Made by a program: the position numbers and the translations under genes. Of a stretch of 40,130 nt of DNA, positions 38,108 through 40,130 are shown one piece after another. The notes beneath the pieces were generated by a model. The model searched no databases, had not been told where the DNA came from, and saw only the letters and a program-made list of their open reading frames with translations. Source of the DNA: Calidithermus chliarophilus DSM 9957 (GTDB lineage Bacteria > Deinococcota > Deinococci > Deinococcales > Thermaceae); NCBI RefSeq assembly GCF_000430045.1, contig NZ_KE387023.1, positions 1,883 through 42,012 of the forward strand. The letters run 5' to 3'. How positions within the stretch are numbered: the stretch's first letter is position 1; each line of letters opens with the position of its first letter.

Positions 38108-38731
38108 ATGAGCCTGAGCTATCCCCTGCAGGTCAAGATGCCCATCTTCACCCTCTCGCCCGAGCTGCACCTCGAGGACTCCGGGGGCCGCAACCTCCTG
38201 ACGTTCAAGCAGAAGATCTGGACCCTGCGCGAGGCCACCACGGTCTTCGCCGACAAGGCCAAGCAGCAGCCGCTGTACACCCTCCAGGCCGACCGGGTGA
38301 TCGGCTTCGGGGCCAAGCACCTCATCCGGCGCACCGACGGCACCCTCGTCGGCGTGTTCGAGAACGACGGCCTGCGCTCGTTGTGGCGGGCCCGCTACTG
38401 GGTCAAGGACGCGCAGGGCAACGTCATCTACCACGCCGTGGAGGAAAACCCCTGGATCGCGCTGGTGGACGGGCTGTTCGGGCTGCTCGACGAGATCCCG
38501 GTGGTGGGGCTGTTCACCGGGCTGCTGGGCATGGTCTTCTCGTACTTCATCAACCCCAGCTACCTGCTCAAGGACTCCTACGGCACCCCCCGCTACCGCG
38601 TCCGCAAGCAGCGCTCCTTCTTCGAGCGGCGCTTCCTGCTCGAGCCCCTCGAGGCCGTGCCCGAGGAGTGGGAGGAGTTCACCCTGCTCGCGCTGATGCG
38701 GCTGGTGCAGCTCGAGCGGCGGCAGGGTTAA
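38108..38731 (+). CDS. LURP-one/scramblase-like protein
   Basis: A 207-residue protein of beta-rich type: YTLQADRVIGFGAKHLIRRTDG, LVGVFENDGLRSLWRARYWV and GNVIYHAVEENPWIALVDGLFG, with one or two hydrophobic segments (LLDEIPVVGLFTGLLGMVFSYFI) and a basic RYRVRKQRSFFERRFLLEP tail. The tubby-like LURP-one/phospholipid-scramblase fold is the best match. Function in bacteria is unknown; membrane association is likely. It is monocistronic and ends at array 7. Confidence 0.7.
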   Translation: MSLSYPLQVKMPIFTLSPELHLEDSGGRNLLTFKQKIWTLREATTVFADKAKQQPLYTLQADRVIGFGAKHLIRRTDGTLVGVFENDGLRSLWRARYWVKDAQGNVIYHAVEENPWIALVDGLFGLLDEIPVVGLFTGLLGMVFSYFINPSYLLKDSYGTPRYRVRKQRSFFERRFLLEPLEAVPEEWEEFTLLALMRLVQLERRQG

Positions 38732-38763
38732 GGGTTAGGGGAATGGGACGTGGGGCGTCGGAT

Positions 38764-38897
38764 GGCGATGGCCGAACGCCGATAGCCGATAGCGGGTCGT
38801 ACGTCGTACGTCCTACGCCGTACGCGAGACGCAAGACGCAAGACGCCAGACGCCTTGGCTCTAGACCCTCGACAAATCACAAGCCACAGGCCACGAG
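38764..38897. repeat. Heptamer mosaic array 7 (convergent junction LURP-one-like/Sua5)
   Basis: GGCGATG, CGATAGC twice, then TCGTACG, TCGTACG, TCCTACG, CCGTACG, then CGAGACG, CAAGACG twice, CCAGACG, then GCTCTAG/ACCCTCG and finally ACAAATC, ACAAGCC, ACAGGCC, ACGAGCC. It has the same block order as the complement of array 6. Confidence 0.85.
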
Positions 38898-38909
38898 CCT
38901 TTAGGGCTC
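38895..38909 (-). terminator. Hairpin at the Sua5 stop
   Basis: GAGCC and GGCTC with a 5-base loop overlap the TGA stop of the Sua5 gene. A weak terminator without a T tract. Confidence 0.4.
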
Positions 38910-39858
38910 ACCTCGTCGCCGCCCGGCGCAGGCGGTCCATGATGGCGCGGCCCAAGCCTTCCTCGGGCACGGGCTCGGCGTAGATGGCCTCGAGGCCCAG
39001 CATGTCGAGCTGGTGCAGCGCCTCGAAGAGGTGCGCCGCCGCCTCGCGCAGGTCGCCGGTGGGCGAGAGGACCTTGACCACCCCGAAGCCCCGGGGCACG
39101 TCCTGGAAGGCCAGGTAGCCCAGCTTCTTGCGGCCTCGGGTGGGCACCTCCTCGGGCCGGGCGATGTGGATGGGGGTGCGGGGGGCGTAGTGCTGGGGGA
39201 GCTGCCCCGGCACGAGCGGCTTGAGGCTCTCCCCCACGCTGAGCTCGAGCGGCCCCACGACGGGCTCGAGCTCCTCCACCGGGATGGCCCCGTAGCGCAG
39301 CACGGTGGGCTTCTCCCCCAGCATCACGATGGTGGACTCGACGCCGTGGGTGGTAAGCCCCCCGTCGAGGATGAGGTCCACGCGGTCTTCGAGCATGCGC
39401 GCGACGTGCTCGGCGCGGGTGGGGCTCAGGTAGCCGAAGGGGTTGGCGCTGGGGGCCGCCACCGGCACCCCGGCCCGCCGCAGCAGCTCGAGCGCCACCG
39501 GGTGCCCCGGCATCCGCACCGCCACCGTGGGCAGCCCCGAGGTCACGATGCCCGGCACCGCCGCAGCCTTGGGCAGCACCAGCGTCAGCGGCCCCGGCCA
39601 GAAACGCTCGATGAGCGCCTCCGCCTGGGACGACACCTCACAGGCGACCTGCCCCAGCATCTCCCGGCTCGCCACGTGCACGATGAGGGGGTCAAAACTC
39701 GGCCGCTGCTTGGCCTCGAAGATGCGGGCGACCGCCTCCGCGTCGAGGGCGTTGGCGCCCAGTCCATACACAGTCTCGGTGGGAAAGGCCACCAGGCCAC
39801 CCGATCGCAGGATCTGAGCGGCTTTCTCGAGGTTTTCGGGCGTAGGTGGCACGACCAT
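38908..39858 (-). CDS. L-threonylcarbamoyladenylate synthase, Sua5 type
   Basis: The 316-residue enzyme makes threonylcarbamoyl-AMP from threonine, bicarbonate and ATP for the t6A modification of tRNAs reading ANN codons. The YrdC domain shows GGLVAFPTETVYGLGANA (20-37), KQRPSFDPLIVH with the KRP-type substrate site, FWPGPLTLVLP, VAVRMPGHPVA and PVAAPSANPFGYLSPT. After about residue 210 a linker (LPGQLPQHYAPRTPI) leads to the C-terminal Sua5 domain, so it is the long form rather than YrdC. CATAAT lies 12 bases before the ATG. Confidence 0.94.
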   Translation of the reverse strand: MVVPPTPENLEKAAQILRSGGLVAFPTETVYGLGANALDAEAVARIFEAKQRPSFDPLIVHVASREMLGQVACEVSSQAEALIERFWPGPLTLVLPKAAAVPGIVTSGLPTVAVRMPGHPVALELLRRAGVPVAAPSANPFGYLSPTRAEHVARMLEDRVDLILDGGLTTHGVESTIVMLGEKPTVLRYGAIPVEELEPVVGPLELSVGESLKPLVPGQLPQHYAPRTPIHIARPEEVPTRGRKKLGYLAFQDVPRGFGVVKVLSPTGDLREAAAHLFEALHQLDMLGLEAIYAEPVPEEGLGRAIMDRLRRAATR

Positions 39859-39912
39859 AGCAACCCTTCGATTATGCCCGAAGGGGGGCGATTTGGCATC
39901 TGGGTCAGTGAT

Positions 39913-39989
39913 CGATAGTCAATAGTCGATAGTCGATAGTCGATAGTCGATAGCCGATAGCCCATAGCCCATAGCCCATAGCTGATAGC
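39913..39989. repeat. Pure heptamer array 8 (eleven units)
   Basis: Eleven contiguous units: CGATAGT, CAATAGT, three CGATAGT, two CGATAGC, three CCATAGC and TGATAGC. It is the most regular array in the window, with a single block type, 55 bases upstream of the Sua5 start. The gene on its right side is not visible. Confidence 0.88.
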
Positions 39990-40130
39990 CTCGTTGAAAT
40001 CAATCATCCACTGGGGTTGTGCCCGGCCCAACAGCTAACTACAGCCCCACCTCCCAGGAGACGGGCGCTCGTGCCGTGCTGCCCGCCCCGGCCGGGGTGT
40101 GCGGCTCGCGAGGGAGGGGGTGACGGGGGT
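39990..40130. other. Right window edge, nothing recognised
   Basis: No ORF, RNA or repeat is recognised in the last 140 bases. Confidence 0.4.

Overview
The window reads as chromosomal DNA of a thermophilic member of the Deinococcota, close to Meiothermus, Calidithermus or Thermus. The base composition is GC-rich. Most non-operonic genes have a TANNNT -10 box only 5-8 bases before the start codon and no Shine-Dalgarno sequence, which is the leaderless arrangement known from this phylum. Several small beta-barrel-like secreted proteins suggest a double-membrane cell. The palindrome CTCGAG is strongly over-represented. The genus is an inference; no ribosomal RNA is present.

The left end (1-7004, minus strand) is the main discovery: a biosynthetic operon for a ribosomally made, modified peptide (RiPP). 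In transcription order it holds a large regulator with TPR repeats and a C-terminal SARP-type DNA-binding/BTAD module, a 51-residue secreted peptide, a 56-residue precursor with a thiopeptide/goadsporin-like leader ending in ALPEAGA and a short core SIGKFSCTIVITK, an MFS exporter, a YcaO cyclodehydratase, and a LanB-type dehydratase cut by the window edge. The promoter before the secreted peptide has two identical heptamers spaced 11 bp, the geometry of a SARP operator. A TPR regulator followed by a secreted peptide and a RiPP operon resembles peptide quorum-sensing circuits, although a SARP in that role would be unusual.

7061-20558 holds a disrupted small ORF, tRNA-Trp, RmlB and an RmlC-like epimerase, a degenerate M23-like protein with a PerM/AI-2E permease, a MerR regulator divergent from an operon with a DUF2268 protease-like protein, tgt with an EamA transporter, two coupled lipoproteins, the fluoride channel crcB with a DUF190 gene, a lipoprotein and a sulfite-oxidase-like molybdoprotein. 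20686-28674 holds a BMP-type binding protein, a LolC/E-type permease, a 3D-domain protein, a lipoprotein, an IS605-type tnpB element, two beta-barrel candidates and a BrkB/YihY protein. 28955-34461 is a phosphonate/phosphite-type ABC system (phnE, phnC, phnD) whose phnD is separated from phnCE by a Fic protein gene and an IS605-derived structured segment. 34573-39858 holds two DinB-like proteins, a HAD phosphatase, apaG, a DUF4388-like protein, a LURP-one-like protein and a Sua5-type threonylcarbamoyl-AMP synthase.

Non-coding DNA is unusually patterned. Seven of the eight convergent gene junctions carry mosaic arrays of phased 7-bp repeats, three of them built around a GC-rich hairpin; the eighth carries a roughly 200-bp MITE-like element that is also present at 21.9 kb. 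A segment at 33.2-33.5 kb, bounded by two IS605-type hairpins and followed by a strong terminator, is a candidate structured RNA.
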